Source of the DNA: Candidatus Praeruminimicrobium purgamenti
Lineage (GTDB): Bacteria; Elusimicrobiota; Endomicrobiia; Endomicrobiales; Endomicrobiaceae
Direction: 5' to 3'
DNA length: 64,000 nucleotides
NCBI GenBank assembly: GCA_018433585.1
Contig: JAHDQW010000007.1
Span: 1-64,000, forward strand
A program made the position numbers and the translations under genes. Under the pieces are notes generated by a model. The model worked only from the letters and a program-made list of their open reading frames with translations. It searched no databases and was not told the origin of the DNA. Below are positions 1 to 9,581 of the stretch, in pieces. Within the stretch, counting starts at the first letter, position 1. Every line of letters starts with the position of its first letter.

Positions 1-40
1 CAACAGTTACACTTTAATTTAAAAAAACGGAGAATATAAA

Positions 41-226
41 ATGAAAAAAGTATTATTTTTAATGTTGTGTTGTGCAATATTTGCAGTAGGATGCAGCAAA
101 GCAGTAGAAGAACAGCCTGTAGCAGCAGAAAATATGGATCAGACGGCAGCAGTATCAAATGATGTAACAACATCAACAGATACAGTAGCAGTAAGCACAG
201 AAGCAGTTCAGGGCGAAGTAAAGTAA
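41..226 (+). CDS. Small lipoprotein, 61 aa
   Basis: A short exported lipoprotein of unknown function. Residues 1-18 form a lipoprotein signal peptide with lipobox AVGC, so Cys18 should be the lipidated residue. The mature part is about 43 residues, rich in Ala, Val, Thr and Glu, with no recognisable domain, and is probably disordered. A CGGAG ribosome site lies just upstream of the ATG. The signal peptide is nearly the same as those of the next two genes, so the three are paralogous at least in that segment. It could be the trimmed product of a longer TPR lipoprotein like its neighbours. Confidence 0.75.
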   Translation: MKKVLFLMLCCAIFAVGCSKAVEEQPVAAENMDQTAAVSNDVTTSTDTVAVSTEAVQGEVK

Positions 227-239
227 TTAAAAATATAAA

Positions 240-365
240 ATTCGTTACACAGGATGCAGTACGGGTGTAAAGCCTGCTACTGCTCCTGAGACGAAAAAGC
301 CGCAAACTTCAATAATATATCTGCTTATCGGCAGCTCAAATATAACGAAAAAGTGCAAATTTAAT
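240..365 (+). pseudogene. Possible lipoprotein remnant
   Basis: Between the first and second lipoprotein genes one frame stays open without a start codon. It reads TGCSTG followed by a Pro/Ala/Thr/Lys-rich stretch, which looks like a lipobox and the start of a mature lipoprotein with the signal peptide lost. A stop codon lies directly upstream, at 237-239. This could be a decayed member of the tandem lipoprotein array, or chance. Confidence 0.25.
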
Positions 366-387
366 TTAATATCTCGAGGGGTATGCA

Positions 388-1032
388 ATGAAAAAAACTT
401 TATTCTTGTTATTATGTTGTACAGTTTTTGTTATCGGTTGCGGTAAAAAACAAAGTGAAAATGCCCAAGATGAGAATTTTTCTACGACAGCTAAACAAGA
501 AGCATCAGCTGATAAGCCTGCAGATGCAGTAGTTGACCATTCTGTTGCTATAGCTAATATAGACAACATGACCGAAGAAACAGTTCAAAAAGACATTGAT
601 GTTGATTTAAAAACCTTTCCTCCAAAAGAAAGGGAAGTCTTTGTTATGGGCTATAAAGCCGATAAGAAAGCCGATCAACAATTATATAAAGAAGCAATAG
701 ACGATTACACAAAGATATTGGCTATTCAGGAAAATGCCTGGACATACGGAAGAAGAGGCACTGCAAAAAAAGCATCCGGAGATTTTGAAGGCGCGATGGC
801 AGATTTTAACAAAGCAGTCTCGTTTGGCAATCCTGTATCTTGGATTTATACCGAAAGGGCTGATTTAAAAGCAAGATTAGGAGATAAACAAGGCGCAATT
901 GCTGATTATGAATCATCGCTGAAAGATGAAGAAGCTTGGAAATATGAAAAAATAGCAGAACTCAAAAGAGAGCTCGGAGATAATGCCGGAGCAGATGCTG
1001 CTATAAAAAAAGCAAACGATCTTAGTAAATAA
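388..1032 (+). CDS. TPR-containing lipoprotein, 214 aa
   Basis: An envelope lipoprotein carrying helical repeats. The signal peptide covers residues 1-17 and lipobox VIGC places the lipidated Cys at 18. An acidic low-complexity linker runs to about residue 85. The rest is a set of TPR-like helix pairs containing phrases such as EAIDDYTKIL, GAMADFNKAV and GAIADYESSL at about 34-residue spacing. The second gene of the array. Its repeat DNA is close to that of the next gene, so the two are recent duplicates. TPR proteins bind partners, but the partner cannot be told from here. Confidence 0.85.
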   Translation: MKKTLFLLLCCTVFVIGCGKKQSENAQDENFSTTAKQEASADKPADAVVDHSVAIANIDNMTEETVQKDIDVDLKTFPPKEREVFVMGYKADKKADQQLYKEAIDDYTKILAIQENAWTYGRRGTAKKASGDFEGAMADFNKAVSFGNPVSWIYTERADLKARLGDKQGAIADYESSLKDEEAWKYEKIAELKRELGDNAGADAAIKKANDLSK

Positions 1033-1076
1033 GATTTATTTGTGATGTAATTTATGTTACATAGGAGGAGAGAAAG

Positions 1077-1541
1077 ATGAAAAAACTTTTGTTTATGTTG
1101 TTATGTTGCACGGTTTTTGTTATAGGATGTAATAACAATAGTCAAGTAGATGAAAATGATCAAATGGAATCATCAGATTCAATATCAGATTCAAACTCAG
1201 AAGAACCAGCAGAATATATTGTTGCCAGCAAAAGTGCCGATGAAGGCAAAGAAGCATTAGAGACAACAAAAGATTATGCAAAAGCAGTTGAAGCATTTAC
1301 AAAATCTTTGGAAGCTAATGAGGCAGCGTGGGTATATGCAGACAGAGGAAGAGCTAAAGTATTGTTAGGCGATAAAGAAGGCGCAATGGCAGATTTCAAT
1401 AAAGCTATAGAATTAGAAAAAAGAGATGTTTATTATCAGTGGAGAGGCGAACTCTATACCGAAATGGGAAATGCCGCAGCTGCACAGGCAGACCAGGCAG
1501 AATTTGAAAGATTGCAAAAAGAAGCAGGAACAACAAAGTAA
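1077..1541 (+). CDS. TPR-containing lipoprotein, 154 aa
   Basis: A shorter paralogue of the preceding lipoprotein. It has the same signal peptide pattern with lipobox VIGC (Cys18), a Ser/Asp/Glu-rich linker to about residue 60, then roughly two TPR units (EAFTKSL, GAMADFNKAI) and a C-terminal helix. A strong AGGAGG ribosome site precedes the ATG. A good rho-independent terminator follows, so it ends the lipoprotein unit. Function unknown beyond an envelope-anchored TPR scaffold. Confidence 0.85.
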   Translation: MKKLLFMLLCCTVFVIGCNNNSQVDENDQMESSDSISDSNSEEPAEYIVASKSADEGKEALETTKDYAKAVEAFTKSLEANEAAWVYADRGRAKVLLGDKEGAMADFNKAIELEKRDVYYQWRGELYTEMGNAAAAQADQAEFERLQKEAGTTK

Positions 1542-1572
1542 TACAGACAGAATACTAATTAATAATTTATCG

Positions 1573-1608
1573 AAAGCTCCGCAATCAAATATTGCGGAGC
1601 TTTTTTAT
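1573..1608 (+). terminator. Rho-independent terminator after the lipoprotein genes
   Basis: A perfect 13-bp stem (1573-1585 with 1591-1603) closes a 5-nt loop CAAAT and runs into a T-rich tract. It separates the lipoprotein array from glmM. Confidence 0.92.
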
Positions 1609-1679
1609 TTTCTCAAAAAAGTTTTAAATTATGTATAATATCAAGACGGCAAATTATTATATAAGGATACTAAAATCAT

Positions 1680-3023
1680 ATGGAATTTTTCGGGACGGAC
1701 GGCATCAGGGGCAAATCAAACGAATTCCCGTTTGACAACAGGACGGTCTCTTTAATCGGCTATGTTTTGGCAAAGAATACCTCGGGAAACGGCAACGGAA
1801 TTTTAATAGGAAGAGATACCAGAGAATCGGGCGTAAGAATTTTTAAAGCATTACGAAAAGGCATTAATGCGGCAGGCGTTAAAGTTGTCGATTTAGGCGT
1901 TATTCCTACGGCGGCAGTGGCATATTTATTAAAACACAACTCGTATCATGCAGGAATAGTTATTTCGGCATCGCATAATCCTTATACTGACAACGGCATC
2001 AAATTCTTTAATACAAAAGGAATGAAACTGGCTGATAACGTTGAGGCAAAACTTGAAAAAGAATTAACGCGGTATATAAACGAAAAGAAAGAATTAGCCG
2101 CAGCAAAAAAAATAAAAAATATTTCCGGGAAATCTCTGATAAAACAATACAGTAATTTTTTGCTTTCTCTTCTGCCCGCAAATTCTTTAAAAAATAAAAA
2201 AATAGTTGTTGACTGCGCAAACGGAGCTTCTTATAAAGTTGCGCCGGAAGTCCTCAAAAAATTAAAAGCCGAAGTTATTGTTATAAACGACAAACCGACC
2301 GGTAAAAATATAAATTTAAACTGCGGCGCGCTTCATCCGGAAATTGTCGCCGAAGCCGTTAAAAAAGAAAATGCTTTCTGCGGATTTGCTTTTGACGGCG
2401 ACGCGGACAGGGTTATTTCAGTTGACCACAAAGGCATTGTCAGGGACGGCGATTATTTTCTTGCAGTAACTGCCAGACATTTGAAACAAACAAACAAATT
2501 GAAAAACAATACTTTAGTCGTAACGGTAATGGCAAATCTCGGTTTGATAAAAGCAATGAAAGAGGCGGAAATAAATACGGTTGTAAGCAAAGTCGGCGAC
2601 AGATATGTTTATGAAAATTTGAAAAAGCATAAGGCAGTGCTCGGCGGAGAGCAGTCGGGACATATAATATTTAAGAATCTTCTGGATACGGGCGACGGGA
2701 TGATCAGCGCGGTGCAGCTTTTAAAAATTTTAGTTTCTTCCGGCAGCAGTTTGTCGGAGTTATGTTCCTCGGTAAAAAAATATCCCCAGATTTTGATTAA
2801 CGAAAAAGTTTCAAAAAAAATTCCTGTGGAACAATTGCCTGAAACATTGAAGCTCATAAAAACCGCCGAATCTGATTTGGGAGACAACGGCAGAGTTTTG
2901 GTAAGATATTCCGGCACGGAAAATCTTTTAAGAGTTATGATTGAAGGACAGAATAAAGCGGAAATAAAAAAAATGGCGCAAGATATCGCCGAATCGGCAA
3001 AACAGGAAATAAGCAGGCTTTAA
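1680..3023 (+). CDS. glmM: Phosphoglucosamine mutase
   Basis: Converts glucosamine-6-phosphate to glucosamine-1-phosphate, the step before GlmU on the way to UDP-GlcNAc for peptidoglycan and lipopolysaccharide. All four family motifs are visible. The active serine is Ser98 in ASHNP. The Mg-binding loop DGDADR is near residue 239. The sugar-binding loop GEQSGH follows, and the phosphate-binding RYSGTENLLRVM motif lies near the C terminus. At 447 residues it is the usual length. A TATAAT box at 1634-1639 may drive it. The pdxJ gene follows 43 bases later and is probably co-transcribed. Confidence 0.97.
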   Translation: MEFFGTDGIRGKSNEFPFDNRTVSLIGYVLAKNTSGNGNGILIGRDTRESGVRIFKALRKGINAAGVKVVDLGVIPTAAVAYLLKHNSYHAGIVISASHNPYTDNGIKFFNTKGMKLADNVEAKLEKELTRYINEKKELAAAKKIKNISGKSLIKQYSNFLLSLLPANSLKNKKIVVDCANGASYKVAPEVLKKLKAEVIVINDKPTGKNINLNCGALHPEIVAEAVKKENAFCGFAFDGDADRVISVDHKGIVRDGDYFLAVTARHLKQTNKLKNNTLVVTVMANLGLIKAMKEAEINTVVSKVGDRYVYENLKKHKAVLGGEQSGHIIFKNLLDTGDGMISAVQLLKILVSSGSSLSELCSSVKKYPQILINEKVSKKIPVEQLPETLKLIKTAESDLGDNGRVLVRYSGTENLLRVMIEGQNKAEIKKMAQDIAESAKQEISRL

Positions 3024-3066
3024 GAGTTTGCTTTAACGGAAACAAATTAAAACGCAAGGGAAAAGA

Positions 3067-3792
3067 ATGATAAAACTCGGAGTAAATATCGATCACGTCG
3101 CAACGTTAAGACAGGCAAGAAGGGAAGATTTCCCAAGTCCGCTCAAAGCGGCTTCAGTCTGCGAAAAAGCCGGAGCAGATTCAATTACCGCGCATTTAAG
3201 AGAAGACAGAAGACATATTCAGGATAAAGATATTTTTGACTTAAAGGAGTCTTTAAGAACAAGACTTAATTTTGAAATGGCGGCTTGCGATGAAATTGTG
3301 CAGATAGCCGTAAAAGTTCAGCCTCATTCGGTTTGTGTAGTTCCTGAAAAAAGACAGGAGGTTACAACCGAAGGCGGATTAGACGTAGCCTCTCAAAAAA
3401 AATCTTTGTCGGAAACGGTTAAAAAATTAAAAGATGCCGGGATAGTCGTCAGTATGTTTGTTGATCCCGAAATAAAACAAATAGAAGCCTGCGCTGATAT
3501 TAAAGCCGATGCGATAGAAATACACACCGGAAAATATGCCCGTTTGTTCAAAACAAATTTTCAAGAATTAAATGAAGAACTTGAAAAAATTAAGCAGGCG
3601 GCTGTTTTTGCTTCGCAGCATAATCTTATTTTCAATGCGGGTCACGGTCTTGATTACCAAAACGTTTCGCAAATCTGCGAAATAAAAAATCTTAACGAAT
3701 TGAATATCGGGTTTTCAATTATGGCTAAAGCATTGTTTGACGGAATGGAAAATGCCGTCAAAGAAATGAAAGATATTTTATCAAAATACTGA
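3067..3792 (+). CDS. pdxJ: Pyridoxine 5'-phosphate synthase
   Basis: Condenses 3-amino-2-oxopropyl phosphate with 1-deoxyxylulose 5-phosphate to give pyridoxine 5'-phosphate in the DXP-dependent vitamin B6 pathway. It is a TIM-barrel enzyme. The start NIDHVATLRQARR and the C-terminal phosphate-binding GHGLDYQNV are family signatures. Length 241 residues is normal. The ribosome site AAGGGAAAAG precedes the ATG. It follows glmM on the same strand and stops with TGA. Confidence 0.96.
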   Translation: MIKLGVNIDHVATLRQARREDFPSPLKAASVCEKAGADSITAHLREDRRHIQDKDIFDLKESLRTRLNFEMAACDEIVQIAVKVQPHSVCVVPEKRQEVTTEGGLDVASQKKSLSETVKKLKDAGIVVSMFVDPEIKQIEACADIKADAIEIHTGKYARLFKTNFQELNEELEKIKQAAVFASQHNLIFNAGHGLDYQNVSQICEIKNLNELNIGFSIMAKALFDGMENAVKEMKDILSKY

Positions 3793-3911
3793 TTTTGTAT
3801 AATTCCTAAAACATACTAAAAAGATATGGCGGCTCAGCGTATATTCTGTTTATATGAAGTTTTTTAAAATTCTAAAAAGATTAAAATTTTTTTCTTTTAA
3901 AATTTTAACAG

Positions 3912-5618
3912 TTATCTGTATGATTTCAGTTTTTTTATAATGATGTCTCTTGATAAAATGCCGGCTATCTGTCCAGTTCTGTTTGTTACGGTAATGGTTT
4001 TTATTCCGTTCATGTGCAGAAGAAATAAAGCTTTGTATAAATCGTCTTCCTGCATTATAAAAAGAGGTTCCGGATTCATTACGGCTTCTATATCAGCATT
4101 AGTGCTGTTTCCCCGCAAAACATAATCTTCAAGCTCGTCTTTTGTAATTATCCCGGTAAGTTTATTTTTGTTGTCTGCAATTGGCAGAATATCATAAGCG
4201 CTGTTATTGAACATTTCAAGAGCTTCGTTTATTGTGTTTTTTAAATGAATTTTTTTTATGTTTTTATCCATAGCGTCAACGGCCTGTATTTTTGTTAAAA
4301 TGTTTTTTTCTTTTGAAGGAGTATCCTGTTTTAAAATCAATGAAGAGTATATCGGCGCATGATGAAGTTTTTCAGCGACCAAATCAGCTATTGCAACGCT
4401 GAACATTACCGGAAGAATATTATGGTAATCTCCTGTCATTTCAAAGACCATAACCACTGCGGTTATCGGTGTTCTTGCAACAGCGGCAAGAAATGCCCCC
4501 ATTCCTACTATTGAAATTGTAACCATATCTATATGCAGTCCGGAATAATTTGATATTATGCCAAGTCCGTATCCGAGAAAAGAACCGAGCATAAGCATCG
4601 GAAGGAAAATCCCTCCGGCAGCTCCCGATGAAAAGCAAAACGGAGTTATGAAAAATTTACCGGCAAAAATTAAAATAATCATCCAAATGCTGAATTTGTT
4701 CAGCAGCAGCTGGTCTATGGCAGTATTGCCGCCGCCTAAAATATAAGGAAGAAATAATCCCGTTATTCCTACGGCAAATCCCGCAACGGCCGGCTTAAAC
4801 CAGTTTGGGATTTTATGCATTTTATCGTAAAGCTTCAGATTGAAAAATATTGTTTTTGCAAACAAAACGCCAAGGACGCCCGCAATAATTCCGAGAGAAA
4901 TGAAAATAATAAAACTTTCGGGAGATACGTAAGTAACGGTACCTGATGATGGAATTAAAAATGACGGATTTTCTCCGAGAAAATGCCTTGAAACGCTTAC
5001 GGCGCTTACTGTTGCGACTAAAACGGAAAACAGAGTCGCCGCAGAAAATTTCTGCGTTAATTCTTCCAAAGCGAATATTGTGGCTGAAATAGGAGCGTTA
5101 AAAGTTGCTCCCAAAGCCGAAGCGGCTCCGCTGGCTATAAGATTATGCTGGCTTGTTCCCTTCATTTTAAACAGTTTTGCGACTAATGCTCCGACGCCGG
5201 CGCCCATCTGTACGCTCGGACCTTCTCTTCCCATTGACAGCCCGGCTCCTATGCCCGTGATGCCGGCCGTAAATTTAACTATAATGCTTCTCACTCTTAT
5301 TTTTTTGCCAAGTCTTGCAAGAGCAAGTTTTACGTATGGAATCCCGCTCCCTTTTGTTTCGGGGGCGATTTTAAATACAAGCAGTCCGGATATAAGACCT
5401 GCGCAGGTTGTTATGGCAGGAAAAAGAATAATTCTTTCCCAAATCGGAAATTGTGAGATAAACCCCTGCGTAAACGTAAAAATTTTGGTTATTGCCAAAT
5501 TGAACAAAACGACTATAACGGCTGCAATTATACCCACAAGTATTGCCTGAAGGATTATTTCGCTTCTTGATATATCCTGAAAAAATATTTTTGTTTTGTT
5601 TATAATGCCGGTTTTCAT
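3912..5618 (-). CDS. ClC-family chloride channel/antiporter with CBS domains
   Basis: A polytopic inner-membrane anion channel or Cl-/H+ exchanger. It has the ClC selectivity motifs GSGIP, GREGP (with the gating glutamate) and GGIFLP, within about ten membrane helices over residues 1-420. Two cytoplasmic CBS domains follow over the last 140 residues, which usually sense nucleotides. I chose the ATG at 5618 (568 aa). A TTG at 5684 in the same frame would add 22 residues with no ribosome site and no membrane-protein character. Convergent with pdxJ and divergent from the AsmA-like gene. The gating Glu leaves both channel and exchanger possible. Confidence 0.92.
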   Translation of the reverse strand: MKTGIINKTKIFFQDISRSEIILQAILVGIIAAVIVVLFNLAITKIFTFTQGFISQFPIWERIILFPAITTCAGLISGLLVFKIAPETKGSGIPYVKLALARLGKKIRVRSIIVKFTAGITGIGAGLSMGREGPSVQMGAGVGALVAKLFKMKGTSQHNLIASGAASALGATFNAPISATIFALEELTQKFSAATLFSVLVATVSAVSVSRHFLGENPSFLIPSSGTVTYVSPESFIIFISLGIIAGVLGVLFAKTIFFNLKLYDKMHKIPNWFKPAVAGFAVGITGLFLPYILGGGNTAIDQLLLNKFSIWMIILIFAGKFFITPFCFSSGAAGGIFLPMLMLGSFLGYGLGIISNYSGLHIDMVTISIVGMGAFLAAVARTPITAVVMVFEMTGDYHNILPVMFSVAIADLVAEKLHHAPIYSSLILKQDTPSKEKNILTKIQAVDAMDKNIKKIHLKNTINEALEMFNNSAYDILPIADNKNKLTGIITKDELEDYVLRGNSTNADIEAVMNPEPLFIMQEDDLYKALFLLHMNGIKTITVTNRTGQIAGILSRDIIIKKLKSYR

Positions 5619-5727
5619 GTATATATTATATAATTTTTTCTTTGAGTGCGCATTTATATGCTCCGCCGTACCATAAAAGAACAAATAATGTATAATTAAT
5701 ATAACAAATTTAATTATTGTTTATATT

Positions 5728-8265
5728 ATGAAAAAAATTAAAAAAATATTAATCTGGACGGCGTTGGTTTTTATTGTCTTTTCAGCTTCGGTGTTTGTTG
5801 CCTTAAAAATATTTTTTACGCCTGATAAAATCAAAGCATATATTATAGATTACGCTCATAATGAGCTGCACCGAGAGGTAAGTTTTGACAAACTTTCTTT
5901 TAATATGCTGGGTTTTGACCTTGAAAATTTTGCAATGTCAGAGAAATCGACTTTTGCGAACGGCACTTTTATCAAGTCAAAACGCCTTACCGTCAAAGTA
6001 AACATAATTCCTTTGCTGCGGAAAGAAATAACCGTTGATACTTTGGGGATTGACGGTATGTATATTAATATCAATAGAGACGAGAACGGAATTTTTAATT
6101 TTGACGATATTACACAGTCTCATAAACAGAGCGAAGAAACAGATAAGAAGCAGGATTCCGGAAGTCTTCTTCTGAACATAGATAATTTATATGTTAAAAA
6201 TTCAGCCGTAAAGTTCAATGACAAAACAACGAAATTAAATACAGAGGTAAGCGATTTTAACATAAAACTTAAAGGGTTTTCTTTCAACGGTTTGTTTTTG
6301 TGCGACAGTTCGTTTAAAATTAAGTATAAACAGGGCGGTACGGATATAAGACTGCCTGTAAAAATAAAATTTGAAACAAATTTGAATGATTTTGACCAAA
6401 ATAAATTATTCTTAAACATATTGTCTCTCAAAACAAAATATAACGGTTCCGATATTTTCATAAACGGAACAGCAGAAAATCTGAATGCTCCCGAAATAGC
6501 TTTTAACATATCCGTTAAAAATGTCAGAGAGACTACATTCGGAGATTTTTTAAAAACAAACATTAAATATAGTATAAAATCGCTGGATTTAAAAACTAAT
6601 GCGGTTATAAACATTTCAAGCAAAACGGCTGTAATAAACGACCTCAGTCTTGTCGCCCCGCAGTCTTCGGCTTCTCTTTCAGGCACGGTAAACTGGGGCG
6701 GGCGGGATTTGGCTTACGCTATACGGTCAAAAATAGATTTTTTGCTGGACAGTTTGTCTGAAGTAGTACCGCAGTATAATTTAAAAGGCAGGTTTAAGAC
6801 CGAATTTGCGGCTTCGCAGAATTCATTTGACGGGAATATCGTTTTAGAAAATGTTTTTTCATCAAATCCTTCTTTCGGCAGCATAGAAAATCTCAGCGCA
6901 AAAACTCATATAAAAGCCGAGAGTAAAAAAATGCTGTTGAAATCTTTTAAACCGTTTGATATTGATAAATTAAATATAAAAATTAATTCTCTAAATGCAA
7001 AATATAATGCTGCGGATATAGCGCTGAACGGCAGCTGGGTACAGGATAAAAAATCTAAAATAAATCTTAATTTACAGGCAAAAAATCTTTAGGACAAAAC
7101 GATAAACGCTTTTTACAACTGCAAAACTGATTTTTTGCTGCCTTCGTTTAGCTTAGCCGCCGAAACAATATTTGATTTTAAGAATAAATCTGCCGATATT
7201 TCTCAATTAAATATCAAATTTCCGGAATCGTCGGCGCTTTTATCAGGCAGCATAGACTGGGGTAAAAATAAATTTTTATATAAACTTAATTATGACATAG
7301 ACCTTCTGCTTGATCAAATGTCCGCACATATAGGAAATTATAATTTAAAAGGAAGAATTAAATCGTCTGCAAAAATATCATCAGAAGGTAATCTTGCCGG
7401 CGTTTTAGAGTGCTTGAACGTATCTTTTAGTTATCCGCCGTTGATAGATGTTTCCGGTTTAAATTTAAAAGCTTCTGCCAAATCTAAAAACGACATTTCG
7501 GTTGAGCAGATGAGAGGGATGTTTAATACGGGTCATTTTACCGCCTCGGCTTCATATAAAGGCAATAATCTGAATGTAAAATTAAGAATGGATAAACTTT
7601 TTATAAAAGACAGTCCGCGGAATAATTCAAAAAATAAATCCGCCGGCAGACAAAAGGAGAAAAATAAGAACGCCGGTTCCGGGACCAATATCAACGCCGA
7701 CATAATAATTAATGAAATAAACGTGCCGTATCTTATAAGCGAGCAGGCTGTTTTGAATGCCGCCGTAAATTCTGTATCCGAAAAAATGGATAAAGCCGAC
7801 GGGACTTTAAATTTGTCTGTTACAAACGGTAAAATTACAAATGTTGACAGGCTCTCGGCCAATAAATTCGCTAAAGTTTTTCTTATGATATTTAACGTAC
7901 TCAATAACAATATAACCGTCAGCGATAAAGTTAATAGCAAAGAAAAAGGAATAATTTACGATAACATGAAATGCATTTTGATATTTACTGACGGTCTTAT
8001 GAAAGCAAAACAGGTTTCAATAAAAATGCCTCTTACGACAATAAGTACGTCCGGAACCGTAAATTTTAAATCAGGTGAAGTGAATATGCGGGTCAATACA
8101 GGACTTTATGCCGCCATGAAGGTTTCCGGCACTTTGGAAAATACTAAAACTTCATTTGATTTGGTAGGCACTGCGGCGGATATAATAGCCGGTTCAAAGG
8201 GGACAATTGAAAATGTCGGGAAAAAGCTTGGCAAATCTTTGCAAAACATATTTAAACAGCAGTAA
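5728..8265 (+). pseudogene. AsmA-like envelope protein gene interrupted by an in-frame TAG
   Basis: Residues 1-30 form one N-terminal membrane anchor, followed by a long AsmA/DUF748-like repeat of beta strands typical of bridge-like lipid-transport or outer-membrane-assembly proteins. The frame is open from 5728 to 8265 (845 codons) except for one TAG at 7090-7092. Codons after the stop continue in the same frame with the same style, so this was one gene. The C-terminal part shows the family's usual ending, with phrases such as TISTSGTVNF and GTLENTKTSF. Two similar blocks flank the stop, at about 6662-6810 and 7230-7380. The 454-residue upstream part could still be made. The downstream part has only a poor TTG at 7135 without a ribosome site. 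Nonsense mutation or sequence error; TAG is a true stop in this genome (fba). Confidence 0.75.
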
Positions 8266-8306
8266 TTATACAAATGTGTAACATTTTTACAGGGAGCATT
8301 GTCTAA

Positions 8307-9581
8307 TTGAAAATTATGAAAAGAAAAAATTTTGTTTTTATAGCTATGATGTTTGCCTCAAATTTGCTTTTTGCACAGGATGCAAAAGTTTTGACATGGC
8401 AGCAGTGTATGGATACAGCCAATAAATATAACCAAGATCTTGTGATTGCAAAGAAAGATTTGGCGATAGCCGAATATGATTATTATATTTCATGGAATAA
8501 TTATTACCCTGCGGTTAATTTAAAATACGCTTTTAACAGAAATGAAAACGATACGAGGGAAGACCAATGGAATTTAAGCGTAAACGCTTCCCAGACTTTA
8601 TATAATTTTAAAAATATAAGCGAGCTTAAAAGCAAAAAAGCCTCTGTAGATAAAACCATAGCGAAACTTACCCAGTCGTATGCATCGGTTTATTATTCTA
8701 TAAAAGAAGCGTTTTTAAAAATGTGTTATGCCCAGGAAAACATAACTCTTTTGGAGAATATTTATTCTCTCAGAACGCAGAGCGCGGATATTGTCAGGCT
8801 TCAGTATGAAGGCGGCAAAGAAAGCAAAGGAAATATGATGAGGGCGCAGGCGCAGAAACATTCTGCATATACCGATGTTTTAAATGCAAAAAGAGATTTA
8901 AATACAGCCAGACGGACTTTGGCGCAAACGCTCGGCGTGGATTTAAGCGGCGATTTTACGGTCAGCGGCGAATTAACGCTGAAAGAAGATAAAACGGAAT
9001 TTGACGTTGATGCAAAAGCGTCGCAGATTCCTGACGTAATTATTTCTTCGGCGGATGTAAAGATAGCCGAATATAAAGCAGCTTATTCAAAAGGCGATTT
9101 ATATCCTAATCTTTCGGCTACCGCCTCGGCAGGCTTGACGGATGCCATGGGACCGCTTCCTCCTTCTGACAGCAAATCGTGGAGCGTCGGAGTTGCTTTG
9201 AATTATCCATTATTCTCGAGCGGCTTAACGGGAGTTAAAAACGCTGTAGCTTCCGCAAATGCGGCTCTTGAACAAAGCCGTCAGGAATATATGAAAACGC
9301 TGCTTGCCGCCAAAACAAGTCTGCAGGATGCGCAGATGTCGGCGGAAAGAACTAAAGATAATGTTACTACATATCAAATGTTTTTAGAGGCGTCTGTTCA
9401 GAGACAAAAAGAAGCAAATATAAAATATCTTGCGGGGGCTATGGAATTTCAGACATGGCAGGACATAGAACAGGAACTTGTCAACAATCAGATATCTCAT
9501 TTGTCCGCTTTGTACAATTATAACATCGCTTTAGCTAAAAGAGATAAAATTCTTGGCAACACAAACGGAGAAATAAGATGA
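8307..9581 (+). CDS. TolC-family outer membrane efflux protein (first)
   Basis: An outer-membrane channel for the adjacent MacA/MacB-like pump. It has a signal peptide (cleavage after the LLFAQ region, about residue 24) and two long coiled-coil-rich OEP repeats. The motif TARRTLAQTLGVD and the C-terminal LSALYNYNIALAKRDKILG are typical. Length 424 residues fits the family. The TTG at 8307 lies at good distance from AGGGAG at 8291-8296. An ATG at 8316 is the alternative. The next gene overlaps its end by ATGA, so the two are translationally coupled. Confidence 0.92.
   Translation: MKIMKRKNFVFIAMMFASNLLFAQDAKVLTWQQCMDTANKYNQDLVIAKKDLAIAEYDYYISWNNYYPAVNLKYAFNRNENDTREDQWNLSVNASQTLYNFKNISELKSKKASVDKTIAKLTQSYASVYYSIKEAFLKMCYAQENITLLENIYSLRTQSADIVRLQYEGGKESKGNMMRAQAQKHSAYTDVLNAKRDLNTARRTLAQTLGVDLSGDFTVSGELTLKEDKTEFDVDAKASQIPDVIISSADVKIAEYKAAYSKGDLYPNLSATASAGLTDAMGPLPPSDSKSWSVGVALNYPLFSSGLTGVKNAVASANAALEQSRQEYMKTLLAAKTSLQDAQMSAERTKDNVTTYQMFLEASVQRQKEANIKYLAGAMEFQTWQDIEQELVNNQISHLSALYNYNIALAKRDKILGNTNGEIR

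Noticed and set aside
5080-5550. 156-codon plus-strand open frame inside the ClC gene
   Set aside because: It lies opposite a clearly conserved membrane protein gene, lacks a ribosome site and any domain, and is a mirror of the coding pattern.
7090-7092. TAG decoded as an amino acid (pyrrolysine or suppressor)
   Set aside because: TAG ends fba at 46774-46776 in a normal position, and no pyl genes or suppressor tRNA are in view.
8272-8290. Small hairpin AAATGT-GTA-ACATTT after the AsmA-like gene as a terminator
   Set aside because: The stem is only six A/T-rich pairs with a 3-nt loop, too weak to call; TolC may be co-transcribed.
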